Program-made: the position numbers and the translations under genes
In this document: piece after piece, positions 16,257 through 25,551 of the stretch
How the letters are laid out: each line of letters begins with the position of its first letter
Position numbering within the stretch: position 1 is the stretch's first letter
Assembly: GCF_030816715.1 (NCBI RefSeq)
Contig: NZ_JAUSYH010000001.1
Coordinates: 2,046,001 to 2,110,000, forward strand
From: Streptomyces achromogenes
Lineage (GTDB): Bacteria; Actinomycetota; Actinomycetes; Streptomycetales; Streptomycetaceae
Direction: 5' to 3'
Length of the DNA: 64,000 nt
The notes under the pieces: model-generated
Told to the model about the DNA's origin: nothing
Database searches by the model: none
What the model saw: only the letters and a program-made list of their open reading frames with translations

Positions 16257-17339
16257 TCAGCCGATCTGTGTTCCGGTGGCCGACAGCGCCTCCGTCACCG
16301 GCTGGAAGAACGTCTCCCCGCCGGCCGTGCAGTCGCCGCTGCCGCCCGAGGTCAGGCCGACGGCGCTGCTGCCCGAGAAGAGGGAGCCGCCACTGTCGCC
16401 GGGCTCGGCGCAGACGTCGGTCTGGATGAGGCCGTTGACGACGTCGCCGTTGCCGTAGTTCACCGTGGCGTCGAGGCCCGTGACCGTGCCGGAGTGGACC
16501 TGGGTGGTCGACCCGCTGCGGGTGACCTTCATGCCGACGGTGGCCTCGGCGGCGCCGGTGATGGCCTGCGCGGAGCCGTTGTAGAGGTTCACCTCACTCG
16601 GGTGGTCGACCTCGGCGGTGTACTTGACCAGGCCGTAGTCGTTGTCCGGGAAGCTGGAGACCTCGTTGGCGCCGATCTGCGCGCCGGAGGAGTCCGACCA
16701 CGTGGAGATGGCGTCGGTGCAGTGTCCGGCGGTCAGGAAGTACGGCTCGCCGCCCTTGACCACGTTGAAGCCGAGCGAGCAGCGCCCGGTGCCGCCGGTG
16801 ATGGCGTCGCCGCCGGCCACGAAGGGCGTGAACTCCCCCTTCGTGCGCTGGAGTTCCACCGTCCCGCCGAGCCCGCCGACGACCTTGGCGAGGGTCGCCC
16901 ACTCGGCCTCGGAGACGGTGCGGTCGGCGGTGACGACGACCTTGTTGGCGGTCGGGTCGGTCACCCAGGCGGTACCCGGGATGCTCGCGTCCGACGTCAG
17001 CGTGGTGCGGGCGCCGGTCAGCTCGGCGAGCGAGTTCTCGACGAGTCTGGCCTTGGCGCCGGCCGCCTCGACGGTCTTCGCCGCGGCCTTGTCGAGAACG
17101 TTCACCACCAGGCTCTTGCTCTTCGCGTCGTAGTACGTGCCCGCCGCGTCGGCGCCGAGGTCCCGGCCGAGCGACGAGGCGAGTTTTCCGGCCGCGAGGG
17201 CCGAGAGCGGGGCGGGCTGCGAGGTCTTCGCAGGTTCGCTGGCGTTCGCAGTCTGGAAGGTCACTCCTGCCGCGACGAGCGCGACGACGCCCGCTCCCGC
17301 CATGGCCGCCCGTCGCCGGGGTATGCGTCGGTGCTGCAA
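16257..17339 (-). CDS. Secreted streptogrisin-type serine protease (S1E)
   Basis: Chymotrypsin-fold secreted protease preproenzyme of 360 residues. The basic N-terminus and signal peptide (about 1-35, ending NASEP) precede an alpha-lytic-type propeptide (about 37-172). The mature domain starts near residue 174 ([10 protein letters not shown]). The catalytic triad is His206 (LTAGHC), Asp234 (DNDYGL) and Ser316 (GDSGGS). The start is a TTG at 17339, chosen because a perfect AGGAGG lies 7 nt upstream and because it places a proper signal peptide first. The long upstream open frame to 17558 has no coding character. It is a paralogue of the next gene, which has a shorter propeptide. Confidence 0.88.
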   Translation of the reverse strand: MQHRRIPRRRAAMAGAGVVALVAAGVTFQTANASEPAKTSQPAPLSALAAGKLASSLGRDLGADAAGTYYDAKSKSLVVNVLDKAAAKTVEAAGAKARLVENSLAELTGARTTLTSDASIPGTAWVTDPTANKVVVTADRTVSEAEWATLAKVVGGLGGTVELQRTKGEFTPFVAGGDAITGGTGRCSLGFNVVKGGEPYFLTAGHCTDAISTWSDSSGAQIGANEVSSFPDNDYGLVKYTAEVDHPSEVNLYNGSAQAITGAAEATVGMKVTRSGSTTQVHSGTVTGLDATVNYGNGDVVNGLIQTDVCAEPGDSGGSLFSGSSAVGLTSGGSGDCTAGGETFFQPVTEALSATGTQIG

Positions 17340-17777
17340 CTCGGGTCCTCCTGTGGGGGGTCGGTGCGGGTGGTCGTGGGGACCGTGACGCACCGAAAGG
17401 CTGGTTGACGGCCGCTCACTCTTCCGAACCTCACAGGGAGCACACAAGGTCGACTTCAGGACGCGCACAGGGTGGGCACCGGGCGCCCTCCGCACCTCCA
17501 CCGCCCCCGCACCTCGGCAGGTCACCGGCGGGCGACCGCAGGGGAATTCGCACAGCAAACGCTACGGGTGAGTAACCCCTCACGCCGCGCCTACCTCCGA
17601 CGGGGGTGATCCTGGCCGGAATCCGCCGCCGCGGCGGGCGGCACAGGTGGTGAAACCGTCGAGGGTGTGGAGGACGTCGGGGGAAGCGGTTGCCGCCGTG
17701 CTTCGGCGCACCCGCATTCCCGCACGCCCTGTGAAGCGCAGCGACACGCCGGGAACGGCGACCGCCCCGCGGACAAG

Positions 17778-17816
17778 GGCGAGCCCCCGCACGCCGGTTG
17801 CGTGCGGGGGCTCGCC
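17778..17816 (-). terminator. Strong hairpin terminator of the second protease gene
   Basis: Perfect 16-bp arms: GGCGAGCCCCCGCACG (17778-17793) and its complement at 17801-17816, with a 7-nt loop. It lies 37 bp past the stop codon of the protease gene at 17853. Confidence 0.85.
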
Positions 17817-17852
17817 TGCGGCCGGCCGCAGGACCCGGCCGGGAACCAGGAG

Positions 17853-18764
17853 CTAGAAGACGCTGACGCCGTAGCGGCTCAGGGCCTCGGTCACGGGCTG
17901 GAAGAAGGTCGTGCCGCCGGACGAGCAGTTGCCGCTGCCGCCGGAGGTCAGACCGAGCGCCACGCCGCCGGAGGTGTAGAGCGCGCCGCCGGAGTCGCCG
18001 CCCTCGGCGCAGACGTTGGTCTGGATCATCTGGTAGACCACGTCGCCGCCGCCGTAGTTCACCGTGGCGTTGAGGGCGGTCACCCGGCCGGTGTGGATGC
18101 CGGTCGTGGAGCCGTCCCGGATCACCGACTGGCCCACGGTGGCGTTGCCTGCGCTGGTGATGTCGGTGTTGCCCGCGGTGCCGGCCTTGGCGACCGAGGT
18201 GTTGGTGTACCGGACCAGCGCGTAGTCGTTGGTCGGGAAGCTGTAGTTGCTGTTGGTGCCCAGCACGGCCGTCTGGCCGGAGTTCGAGTACCAGGTCGAG
18301 GCGACCTCGCCGCAGTGCCCGGCGGTCAGGAAGTAGTAGGTGCTGCCACTGCGCACGTTGAAGCCGAGCGAGCAGCGGTAGCCGCCGCCGTAGATGGCGT
18401 CGCCGCCGCCGATGAGCTTGTTGAACTTGCCCGGCGTGTGCTTGATCGTGAGCGCGCCGGCGTTGTCGCCCGCCTGCTCCTTGATCTTCGCGATCTCGGC
18501 GTCCGACACGGTGCTGTCGACGGTGACCATCAACCGGTTGGTCTTGCTGTCGACGGCCCAGGCGGTGCCCGGGATGTCCGCCCGGAGCACCGAGTCGCCG
18601 GCGCTCTTGAGTTCGGCGCTGCTGTAGACGGCGTCGTCGGCCGCGTTCGCATGGGGGATCGCGATGGCGGCCGCGGCCACGAGTCCGGTGGCGACGGCGG
18701 TCAGCCGGGCCCGTCTCGAGATGCCGTGCGTGGGGATGGTGGGGGTGGTGCGCTTGATCCTCAC
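17853..18764 (-). CDS. Secreted streptogrisin B-like serine protease (S1E)
   Basis: Preproenzyme of 303 residues in the streptogrisin/alpha-lytic protease family. The signal peptide spans about 1-42 (ending AANA). A short propeptide of about 75 residues (the SGPB-type size) follows, and the mature domain begins near Ile118 ([10 protein letters not shown]). The triad is His150 (LTAGHC), Asp180 (TNDYAL) and Ser258 (GDSGGA). The start is GTG 18764, preceded by GGGAGG; the longer open frame upstream is not credible. It ends in a strong hairpin. The protease probably supplies extracellular peptide nutrition and developmental proteolysis. Confidence 0.9.
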   Translation of the reverse strand: MRIKRTTPTIPTHGISRRARLTAVATGLVAAAAIAIPHANAADDAVYSSAELKSAGDSVLRADIPGTAWAVDSKTNRLMVTVDSTVSDAEIAKIKEQAGDNAGALTIKHTPGKFNKLIGGGDAIYGGGYRCSLGFNVRSGSTYYFLTAGHCGEVASTWYSNSGQTAVLGTNSNYSFPTNDYALVRYTNTSVAKAGTAGNTDITSAGNATVGQSVIRDGSTTGIHTGRVTALNATVNYGGGDVVYQMIQTNVCAEGGDSGGALYTSGGVALGLTSGGSGNCSSGGTTFFQPVTEALSRYGVSVF

Positions 18765-19255
18765 GTTTCGTTCCCTCCCAGGGGAAGTCGGGGGCCCGTG
18801 GTGTGGGGTCGGGGCCCGGGTGAGGCGCAGCCAGGGTCGACGTTCGTCCGCTTTCCGGACACGCCGTGACCCTGACAAGCGCTGAGGGGGAGTATTCGGC
18901 CGAACGGCCGGTAGGCGCAAGGGCGCCTTTCGGCCGTCAGACGGTGAACGGACTGCGTGAGTTGAGCCCTCTTGCAGCCCTCTTGCCCCAGCTCAGACCA
19001 GGTTGTGCCGTGCTGCCTCGACCTCCACGCCCCATGTGTTCCCCGCCGAGGGGGCGGTGTGGAGGAAACGGCCGACAAGGCGCACGGAGGCAGTAAGGGC
19101 CGATCGGGTCCGCCGTCACGCCCCGGACCCACGCCGTACGCGGCTCACCTCCACGGCCCGCTCCCGGCCGCGTCCCGTCCGCCCCTGGCGGCTCACCTCC
19201 ACGTCCGGCCCCGTCCGCGTCCCCGCCGGCTCCGCGGCCTCGCCCGGCTCCCTCG
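18765..19255. other. Gene-free region upstream of the streptogrisin gene
   Basis: About 490 bp without a credible gene. It holds an imperfect hairpin at 18904-18937 (ACGGCCG..AGGCGC-aagg-GCGCCT..CGGCCGT) and a tandem 11-bp repeat AGCCCTCTTGC at 18965-18986. Both lie 140-220 bp upstream of the protease start, so they could be regulatory. From about 19100 to 19255 the sequence is C-rich and shows nothing recognisable. Confidence 0.4.
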
Positions 19256-19903
19256 TCACACGCGCGCCTCCTCCGCGGCCGGGGGCGCAGCCGGGGCCGG
19301 GGGCGGCAGCTTCCCGTTCCGCGTCCTCGGGGCCGCTCGGAAGCCGATCACCCGGTCCATCAGCGCCTCCAGGACGTCCCGCACGGAACCCCGTTCCCGG
19401 GCGTCGCACTCGAGCACCGGCACGTCCGCGCTCAGGCCCAAGGCGTCCCGGACCTCCTCCAGTTCGACGGGCACCGCCCCCTCGAACCGGTTCACGGCGA
19501 GCACGAACGGCGCTCCCCGGGCCTCGAAGTAGTCGACGGCCGGGAAGCAGTCCTTGATCCGCCGGGTGTCCGCGAGGACCACCGTCCCGAGCGCGCCCTC
19601 GGCCAGGTCGTCCCACAGGAACGTGAAGCGGTTCTGCCCGGGCGTGCCGAAGAGGTACAGCGCGATGGCGGTGTCGAGGGTGATCCGCCCGAAGTCGAGG
19701 GCGACCGTGGTCGTCGTCTTGGACTCCACGCCCTCGAGCGAGTCGATCCCGACCGACACCTGGGTGATCGCCGCGTCCGTGTCGAGCGGCTCGATCTCGG
19801 AGACGGCCCCGATGAAGGTGGTCTTGCCGACCCCGAGCCCCCCGCTCACCACGATCTTCACAGCGAGCGGCACGGTCTTGGCGGAGCGGGAGCGCCCGGG
19901 CAT
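19256..19903 (-). CDS. Orphan conservon-type (CvnD-like) small GTPase
   Basis: Ras-like/MglA-related GTPase of 215 residues. Its P-loop is GGLGVGKTT (21-29), the switch/Walker B region is LYLFGTPGQNRF, and an NKxD-like segment reads NRFEG. This is the family encoded fourth (D) in Streptomyces conservons (cvnABCD), where it works with a sensor-kinase-like A, a Roadblock B and a DUF742 C protein. None of these partners lies next to it, so it is an orphan. A Pro/Ala-rich tail follows residue about 195. The start ATG 19903 has AAAGGA upstream; the longer open frame to 20140 is unlikely. Effector unknown. Confidence 0.85.
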   Translation of the reverse strand: MPGRSRSAKTVPLAVKIVVSGGLGVGKTTFIGAVSEIEPLDTDAAITQVSVGIDSLEGVESKTTTTVALDFGRITLDTAIALYLFGTPGQNRFTFLWDDLAEGALGTVVLADTRRIKDCFPAVDYFEARGAPFVLAVNRFEGAVPVELEEVRDALGLSADVPVLECDARERGSVRDVLEALMDRVIGFRAAPRTRNGKLPPPAPAAPPAAEEARV

Positions 19904-20274
19904 GGTCCCTGATCCTTTCGCGCAGCGGGCGCGGCGCCCCGGTGCGGGTCCGCCCGGAGCGGCTCGGGCGGCCCGCCGGCGACGACGGACCGGCCGCACG
20001 AGATCCGCGTCCTCGCCCAGGGATACGTGTGCGGGCGGCGAGCCGCTCAGCGGCGGCCCCGCCGGACCGGTGACAGGAAGCGCCGTCACGAACCGACAGG
20101 ACTCACCCGCCGCGCCGGTCGAAGCCGCGGTCGCGGTCACGGCGAAGCCGCAGCCGCAGGCGTAACCCGAGCCCAGGACCCCACCCCACCCCGCTCCGCC
20201 CGCCCGATACGCCCCGCTGCGCCCTCCGCCCGCCTCGCGGATGACGCCGGGTCAGCAAAAAGCGGCCGGCCGCG

Positions 20275-21522
20275 TCAGCAGGAGCAGTCGCAGGAACAGC
20301 AGTCGCACCCGTCACAGCAACCGCAGTCACAGCAGTTGCCGCAATCGCAACAGTTGCCGCAGTCACCGCAGTCGTTGCACAGGCCCTCGCGTTTCTTCCG
20401 CGACCAGGGGCCCTCGAACTCGTCGGCGCAGCACACCTTGCAGGTGCAGCACAGTCCGAGCGCGACCGCGCAGCCGGCCAGGAAGCCCCGCTTGCCGGGC
20501 CGGGGCGGCTCACCCCCGTAGGGGTTGCCGTAGGGGTTGCCGGGCGCGTGCGGATCCACCGGGTTCCGCGGGGCGTACGGTCCGGTGGGCGGCCCGAACG
20601 CGCCCTCGGGGCCGAACGCGCCTTCGTGCGCGCCTTCAGGTCCGTGCGCGTGACCGCACGACCGGGTGCCGAAGGCCCGTTCCACCGACCGTTCCAGCTC
20701 GTGGGCGAGCAGCAGATGCGCCAGTCGGCCCTCCTCGAACCGCACGTCCTTCAGGGCGAGCCGGATGCCGTGCAGGGCGTCGTCGGCGAGCCGGCGGGCC
20801 TCGGTGAGCGGGGTCCCGGTGGCCGTGAGCGGGTTCCAGGCGCCGGCCGCGGCGTCCGCCTCCCGGTCCTCGACCGCGTCCAGCAGATGCGCGAGACGTC
20901 CGAAGAGGCGGCCGGCCTCGGCGAGCGGCGCGGTGTTGCCCGGCCGGCCCGCCAGGATCGCGGTGTGCGCGAAGGCGGCGGCGGTGGCGGTCTCGGTCGG
21001 CTCGGTGACGGTCAGCAGCGGGGTGCCCGGCCCCGCGAGCGCCTCGATGCCGACCTGCCGGTCCACGGCGTCGACCAGGACGGCGGTGTCGAACCCGACG
21101 GCGGCCCCGCTCCGTTCGCCGGCCCGTCCCCAGCCGGCGGCGACCCGGCGCGCGGCGACGGCGACCGGCCGCCGCGCGAGCAGGCCGTCCCCGTCGGCGA
21201 CGTGGTCGCGCACCTTGGCGGAGGCGAGCACCAGCGAGACGGCGGCCGCGAGCCGGGCGCCCTCGCCCTGGGCGACGGATGCGGTGCGCATGCCGCGCAG
21301 CGGGCACGGACCCGCGGTGCGCCGCCACCCGCCGGCCGTCGCGCGTTCGGCCTGAGCCTCCGTCAGAACCGATATGAGCAGGCCGTCGTAGTTGGTGACG
21401 ACCCGCGCGAACTGCCCGTGGTCGCCGCGCAGCGCGAGGCACAGCCCGCACAGGTGCGCCATCCACTGGGTCTTGAGGCTCTCACCGAGCCGGTGAGAGC
21501 ACGGTCTGACGATTCCGAACAC
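20275..21522 (-). CDS. DUF5685-family protein with cysteine-rich C-terminal tail
   Basis: A 415-residue protein whose N-terminal signature (VFGIVRPCSHRLGE, then AHLCGLCLALRGDHGQFAR and TNYDGLL) matches DUF5685. Residues about 1-300 are helical and contain conserved Cys/His pairs. A Gly/Pro/Tyr-rich spacer (GNPYGNPYGG) follows. The last 58 or so residues contain about 22 cysteines in CC/CDCG patterns such as GNCCDCGNCCDCGCCDGC. This could bind metal or a Fe-S/Zn cluster, or be crosslinked; nothing in the sequence decides which. The start is GTG 21522; an ATG at 21561 without a Shine-Dalgarno is the alternative. No function is established. Confidence 0.75.
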   Translation of the reverse strand: MFGIVRPCSHRLGESLKTQWMAHLCGLCLALRGDHGQFARVVTNYDGLLISVLTEAQAERATAGGWRRTAGPCPLRGMRTASVAQGEGARLAAAVSLVLASAKVRDHVADGDGLLARRPVAVAARRVAAGWGRAGERSGAAVGFDTAVLVDAVDRQVGIEALAGPGTPLLTVTEPTETATAAAFAHTAILAGRPGNTAPLAEAGRLFGRLAHLLDAVEDREADAAAGAWNPLTATGTPLTEARRLADDALHGIRLALKDVRFEEGRLAHLLLAHELERSVERAFGTRSCGHAHGPEGAHEGAFGPEGAFGPPTGPYAPRNPVDPHAPGNPYGNPYGGEPPRPGKRGFLAGCAVALGLCCTCKVCCADEFEGPWSRKKREGLCNDCGDCGNCCDCGNCCDCGCCDGCDCCSCDCSC

Positions 21523-21833
21523 GACAACCCCCGTCGTCCCTGGGACATTGAGCTGCCGCATGTTATCGGCTGATTGTCGCGCCGGATCGGGGGCACTCGT
21601 TCACCCGGACGCACCGAGCGTCACCCATCCGCCACGAAGAATCATATTTCACTCACAGTCAGCAGCCGTATCCGGTACGACCCTTGGGAGACGCGGGCTC
21701 TCGACGGATGCGCTGTGCACCAGTACCGTCACAAACCCCCCGCGCGGCGTCTATCCACTTGGCGCGACATCCGCATCATGGACGACCATGGGGAATGCGG
21801 AAAGCAGAATGACCGCTGTGAGAGGAGGCGTCC

Positions 21834-22271
21834 ATGGGATCGGTGCGCAAGGCGAGTGCCTGGCTTGGCCTCGTCGACGACAACGATGACGAGCGTTACT
21901 ACGACGACGACTATTCCGAGGGGACCGACTCCGGCGACGCCTGGGTCACCGACCCCCGCGTGAAGGTGGCCACGGACACGGCCGAGGAGAAGGGCCGCCG
22001 GATCGGCACGGTCACCCCGGACAGCTTCCGGGACGCGCGGGCGATCGGTGAGCTGTTCCGCGAGGGCGTGCCGGTCATCATGAACCTCACCGCCATGGAG
22101 CCCGCCGACGCCAAGCGCGTCGTCGACTTCGCGGCCGGGCTGATCTTCGGCCTGCGGGGTTCGATCGAGCGGGTGTCCACCCGGGTGTTCCTGCTGACCC
22201 CCGCCAACACGGAGATCGTGAACGGGGACCCGTCCGCGCGCCGGACGGACGGTTTCTTCAACCAGAGCTGA
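21834..22271 (+). CDS. sflA: SepF-like cell-division protein (SflA)
   Basis: A 145-residue SepF family protein. It has a short N-terminal amphipathic segment ([16 protein letters not shown]), a disordered acidic linker (residues 16-50) and the SepF core (about 55-135) with [24 protein letters not shown] and [14 protein letters not shown] segments (here [14 protein letters not shown]). SepF anchors FtsZ to the membrane. Streptomyces have three paralogues; gene neighbourhood and the acidic linker suggest the SCO1749 orthologue SflA, reported with SflB to prevent ectopic division sites. That assignment is from memory. ATG 21834 follows GAGAGGAGG. Confidence 0.82.
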   Translation: MGSVRKASAWLGLVDDNDDERYYDDDYSEGTDSGDAWVTDPRVKVATDTAEEKGRRIGTVTPDSFRDARAIGELFREGVPVIMNLTAMEPADAKRVVDFAAGLIFGLRGSIERVSTRVFLLTPANTEIVNGDPSARRTDGFFNQS

Positions 22272-22296
22272 GGCAGGGCCGCTCGCCGGCCCTGCC
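22272..22296. terminator. Bidirectional hairpin terminator
   Basis: Perfect 10-bp arms GGCAGGGCCG / CGGCCCTGCC with a 5-nt loop, directly after the sflA stop codon and 9 bp before the end of the convergent acyl-CoA dehydrogenase gene. Confidence 0.8.
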
Positions 22297-22304
22297 CCCT
22301 CGGG

Positions 22305-23495
22305 TCAGCGGAAGGCGTCGAGTCCGGTGAGCGCCTTGCCCAGCACGAGCTGGTGCATCTCGACGGTGCCCTCGTAGGTGAGCACCGACTCGAGGTTCGT
22401 CGCGTGCCGCATGACCGGGTACTCGAGCGAGATCCCGTTGGCCCCGAGGACGGTACGGGCGGTCCGGCAGATCTCGATCGCCTCCCGCACGTTGTTGAGC
22501 TTGCCGAAGCTGACCTGCTCGGGACGCAGGCGGCCGGCGTCCATGCGCCGCCCCAGATGGTGGGCGAGCAGAATCCCCTTGTGCAGTTCGACCGCCATGT
22601 CGGCGAGCTTGGCCTGGGTGAGCTGGAAGCCCCCGATGGGCCGCCCGAACTGCTCACGGGTCTTCGCGTATCCGACGGCGGCCTCGAAACAGGAGCGGGC
22701 CGCCCCCATCGCTCCCCACACGATGCCGTAGCGGGCGTGGTTCAGGCAGCTGAGCGGTCCCTTCAGGCCGGTGACCTCCGGCAGCACGGCCTCGGCGGGC
22801 AGCCGCACGTCGTCGAGGACCAGCTCGCTGGTCACGCTGGCCCGCAGGGACCACTTGTGCCGGATCTCCGGGGCGGAGAACCCCGGGCTGTCGGTCGGCA
22901 CGACGAACCCCCGGATCCCGTCGTCGCTCTGCGCCCACACCACGGCGACGCCCGCGACGGAGCCGTTGGTGATCCACATCTTGCGCCCGTTGAGCACCCA
23001 GTCGGAGCCGTCGCGCTTGGCGTGCGTCCGCATGCCGGCGGGGTCGGAGCCGTGGTCCGGCTCGGTGAGGCCGAAGCAGCCGATGACCTCGCCGGCCGCC
23101 ATCCGGGGCAGCCACTCCTGCTTCTGCTCCTCGCTCCCGAACCGGTGGACGGCGTACATGGCGAGGGAGCCCTGCACGGAGACGAGCGAGCGGATCCCGG
23201 AGTCGGCGGCCTCCAGCTCCAGGCAGGCGAGCCCGTACTGCACGGCGCTCGCCCCCGCGCAGCCGTAGCCGTCGAGCGACATGCCGAGCGCGCCGATCCC
23301 GCCGAGTTCCCGCGCGAGCTCCCGGATGACGGGCAGCTCCCCGCGCTCGTACCACTCGGCGACGTTCGGCAGTACCCGGTCCGCCGCCCAGCCGCGCACC
23401 GTGTCGCGGACCGCGAGGTCCTCCGGCTCCAGCAGGTCGTCGAGCCCGAGCGGGTCGGCGGGGTCGAAGGGCGGCAACTTCGAGGACGCGGACAT
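22305..23495 (-). CDS. Acyl-CoA dehydrogenase, glutaryl-CoA dehydrogenase-like
   Basis: FAD-dependent acyl-CoA dehydrogenase of 396 residues. Typical blocks are GCFGLTEPDHGSDPAGM (FAD/substrate), KMWITNGSVAGVAVVWAQ, RYGIVWGAMGAA, EQFGRPIGGFQLTQ and the C-terminal TYEGT with catalytic Glu375. The catalytic Glu in YEGT, the TEPDHGSD motif and overall similarity place it in the glutaryl-CoA dehydrogenase clade (lysine/tryptophan degradation), but substrate specificity is not proven. ATG 23495 has GGAGG upstream. A perfect inverted repeat lies 51-65 bp upstream, so a TetR-type regulator may control it. Confidence 0.88.
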   Translation of the reverse strand: MSASSKLPPFDPADPLGLDDLLEPEDLAVRDTVRGWAADRVLPNVAEWYERGELPVIRELARELGGIGALGMSLDGYGCAGASAVQYGLACLELEAADSGIRSLVSVQGSLAMYAVHRFGSEEQKQEWLPRMAAGEVIGCFGLTEPDHGSDPAGMRTHAKRDGSDWVLNGRKMWITNGSVAGVAVVWAQSDDGIRGFVVPTDSPGFSAPEIRHKWSLRASVTSELVLDDVRLPAEAVLPEVTGLKGPLSCLNHARYGIVWGAMGAARSCFEAAVGYAKTREQFGRPIGGFQLTQAKLADMAVELHKGILLAHHLGRRMDAGRLRPEQVSFGKLNNVREAIEICRTARTVLGANGISLEYPVMRHATNLESVLTYEGTVEMHQLVLGKALTGLDAFR

Positions 23496-23545
23496 ACGGC
23501 AGCCTCCGGCAGGAACCAAGAAGACCAGCACGCCAGCCATGGAAA

Positions 23546-23560
23546 ACTAGCACCGCTAGT
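23546..23560. promoter_or_regulatory. Palindromic operator candidate upstream of the acyl-CoA dehydrogenase
   Basis: Perfect inverted repeat ACTAGC-ACC-GCTAGT. Its CTAG ends are rare in such GC-rich DNA. It sits between the dehydrogenase start and the end of the MFS gene, at a position typical of a repressor site. Confidence 0.5.
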
Positions 23561-23617
23561 CACGATGTCCCGGGTGACGTTACGACGCGACGCCCCGCAC
23601 GTCCACCCGCCGACCCC

Positions 23618-25213
23618 TCACACCGAGACGCGGGACGGAGCGACCTCTCTGGGAGCGGGCAGCTCCACCGGAGCCGACTCGCACTGCATGGTCCGCGGCA
23701 GGCGCAGCGCCATCACCGCCCCGAGCAGCAGCAACCCGGCGCTGACCAGCAACGTCACATGCAGTCCGTGGACGAAGCAGTCCCGGGCGGTGGCGCGCAG
23801 GGCCGCTCCGGCAGGTCCTCCGAGCCGCCCGGCGACCTCGTAGGCCTCGCCCAGCGAATGCCCCGCCGCGGCCGACGCCGACGCGGGAACCCCGGGGACG
23901 GAGCTGAGCCCGGGCGCGTACGCCGCGTTCATCACGCTGCCGAGCAGCGCTATGCCGATGCCCGCGCCCAGCTGGTACGAGGTCTCTCCGATGGCCGCCG
24001 CCCCGCCCGCCTGTTCCGGCGGGGCCTCGCTCAGCATCGACTCGTACGCCGCGAAGAGGGTCGTCTCCAGGCCGAAGCCCAGCAGCAGAAAGCCGCACAG
24101 CAGCAGCCCCGTGTTGTCCGACTCGCCCATCGCGGTCAGCGTCAGCACCGCCGCGGCCGTCAGGACGAACCCGCCGCACACCATCCGCCGCGGCCCGAAC
24201 CGCCGCAGCAGCCGCGCCCCGGCCAGCCCCGCCGCCATCGCGGCGAAGGTCAGGGGCAGCAGACGCAGACCCGTCTCCAGAGGGGACAGCCCCAGCACCA
24301 GCTGGAGGTACTGCGCCGCGATCAGCTCGAGGCCGACCAGCGCCAGCATCGCCAGCACGATGCACCCCACCGACGTGCTGAACGGCGGCCGCCCGAACAT
24401 CCGGAGATCCACCAGCGGATGAGACCGCCGCCGCTGACGGCGGACGAACATCACGAGCAGCACGGCTCCGGCCGCCAGCGGGAGCACGGTGAGCGGACCG
24501 GCCTCCCCGCCGCCCAGCCGCTTCACGCCGAACACGGCGCCGAACAGTCCCGCCGCCGCCATCAGCGCACCGACCACGTCCCAGGGACCGTCCCCCGCGC
24601 CCTTCGACTCGGGCAGGAGCAGTCGCCCCACCGGCAGGCTGACCAGCATCAACGGGATGTTGACCAGGAAGACCGAGCCCCACCAGAAGTGCTCCAGCAG
24701 AAAGCCGCCGAGCAGTGGGCCCACGGCCGCGCCCACCGCGGCCACCGCGCTCCAGATGCCTATGGCCAGCGCCCGCTCGCGGCGGTCGGGGAACACCTGC
24801 CGCAGGATCGACAGCGTCGCCGGCATGATCATCGCTCCGCCGACGCCGAGCAGCGCCCGCGCCACGATCAGCACCTCGGCGGTGCCCGCGAAGGCGGCCA
24901 GCGCGGAGGCGACGCCGAACAGGGCGTACCCGAGCAGCAGGATTCGTCTTCGCCCCACCTTGTCGCCGAGCGTGCCGAACAGGATCAGCAGCGAGGCGCA
25001 GACCAGCGGATAGGTGTCGACGATCCAAAGCAGTTCGATGGCGCCGGGGCGCAGGTCCTCGGTGACGGCGGGCACCGCCACGTGCAGCACCGTCGCGTCG
25101 ACGGCGACCAGAAGCAGGCTGACGCACAGCACCACCAGGACGACCCAGCGGTTGGCACCGGCCCCGGCCGCCCGACGGCGCAGCCCGACGGCGGCCGTGG
25201 TCGTCCCGGACAT
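23618..25213 (-). CDS. MFS drug exporter, DHA2 (14-TM) family
   Basis: Integral membrane drug:proton antiporter-type protein of 531 residues with about 14 hydrophobic segments (SmvA/QacA-like). Recognisable motifs are the motif A-like loop GTLGDKVGRRRILLLG after TM2, the TM4-5 region IVARALLGVGGAMIMPATLS, and motif C-like GIWSAVAAVGAAVGPLLGG in TM5. The substrate is probably a cationic amphiphile or antibiotic (family inference). ATG 25213 follows GGGAGG. No dedicated regulator gene is adjacent. Confidence 0.88.
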   Translation of the reverse strand: MSGTTTAAVGLRRRAAGAGANRWVVLVVLCVSLLLVAVDATVLHVAVPAVTEDLRPGAIELLWIVDTYPLVCASLLILFGTLGDKVGRRRILLLGYALFGVASALAAFAGTAEVLIVARALLGVGGAMIMPATLSILRQVFPDRRERALAIGIWSAVAAVGAAVGPLLGGFLLEHFWWGSVFLVNIPLMLVSLPVGRLLLPESKGAGDGPWDVVGALMAAAGLFGAVFGVKRLGGGEAGPLTVLPLAAGAVLLVMFVRRQRRRSHPLVDLRMFGRPPFSTSVGCIVLAMLALVGLELIAAQYLQLVLGLSPLETGLRLLPLTFAAMAAGLAGARLLRRFGPRRMVCGGFVLTAAAVLTLTAMGESDNTGLLLCGFLLLGFGLETTLFAAYESMLSEAPPEQAGGAAAIGETSYQLGAGIGIALLGSVMNAAYAPGLSSVPGVPASASAAAGHSLGEAYEVAGRLGGPAGAALRATARDCFVHGLHVTLLVSAGLLLLGAVMALRLPRTMQCESAPVELPAPREVAPSRVSV

Positions 25214-25445
25214 GTACGTACCTCCCAGGTGATCCCTCGGTTCGGCGGGCTCACGAGGTGGGGACTCCCCGTGGCTCGGCCGGAGAGGAGCGGTGGTCTC
25301 CGGCCCGCGCAGACGAACACGAGTGACACGCAGCGTACGCGAGTTCACGCCGGGGCCGCGTGGCGGACCTCTCACCGTTCCGGGGCAACCCTGTGGCGTA
25401 CGCCACTCGCGACGGGTTTCGCCACACTGCCCGCGAGGGTCCCTC

Positions 25446-25485
25446 GCACCCCCTCCGCACCCCCTCCGCACCCCCTTCCGCACCC
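25446..25485. repeat. Short C-rich tandem repeat
   Basis: Three to four tandem copies of a roughly 11-bp unit CACCCCCTCCG (last copies degenerate), upstream of the membrane glycosyltransferase gene. It has slippage potential; no function is evident. Confidence 0.5.
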
Positions 25486-25551
25486 GCTCCCGTCCGCCTC
25501 CGGGCCGCTCCCGCCCGGGCCCGTGCGCCCCGCCGATCCCGGCCGCCGGGC

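Noticed and set aside
19256..20140. A longer start for the CvnD-like GTPase, possibly including a decayed DUF742 (CvnC) sequence
   Set aside because: The extension is Arg/Pro/Ala-rich and lacks recognisable CvnC motifs apart from a weak DLVRP; ATG 19903 has a good ribosome-binding site.
21523..21833. Small gene or RNA between DUF5685 and sflA
   Set aside because: Several short frames exist but none has a ribosome-binding site plus a Streptomyces codon pattern. The region is explained as the sflA promoter.
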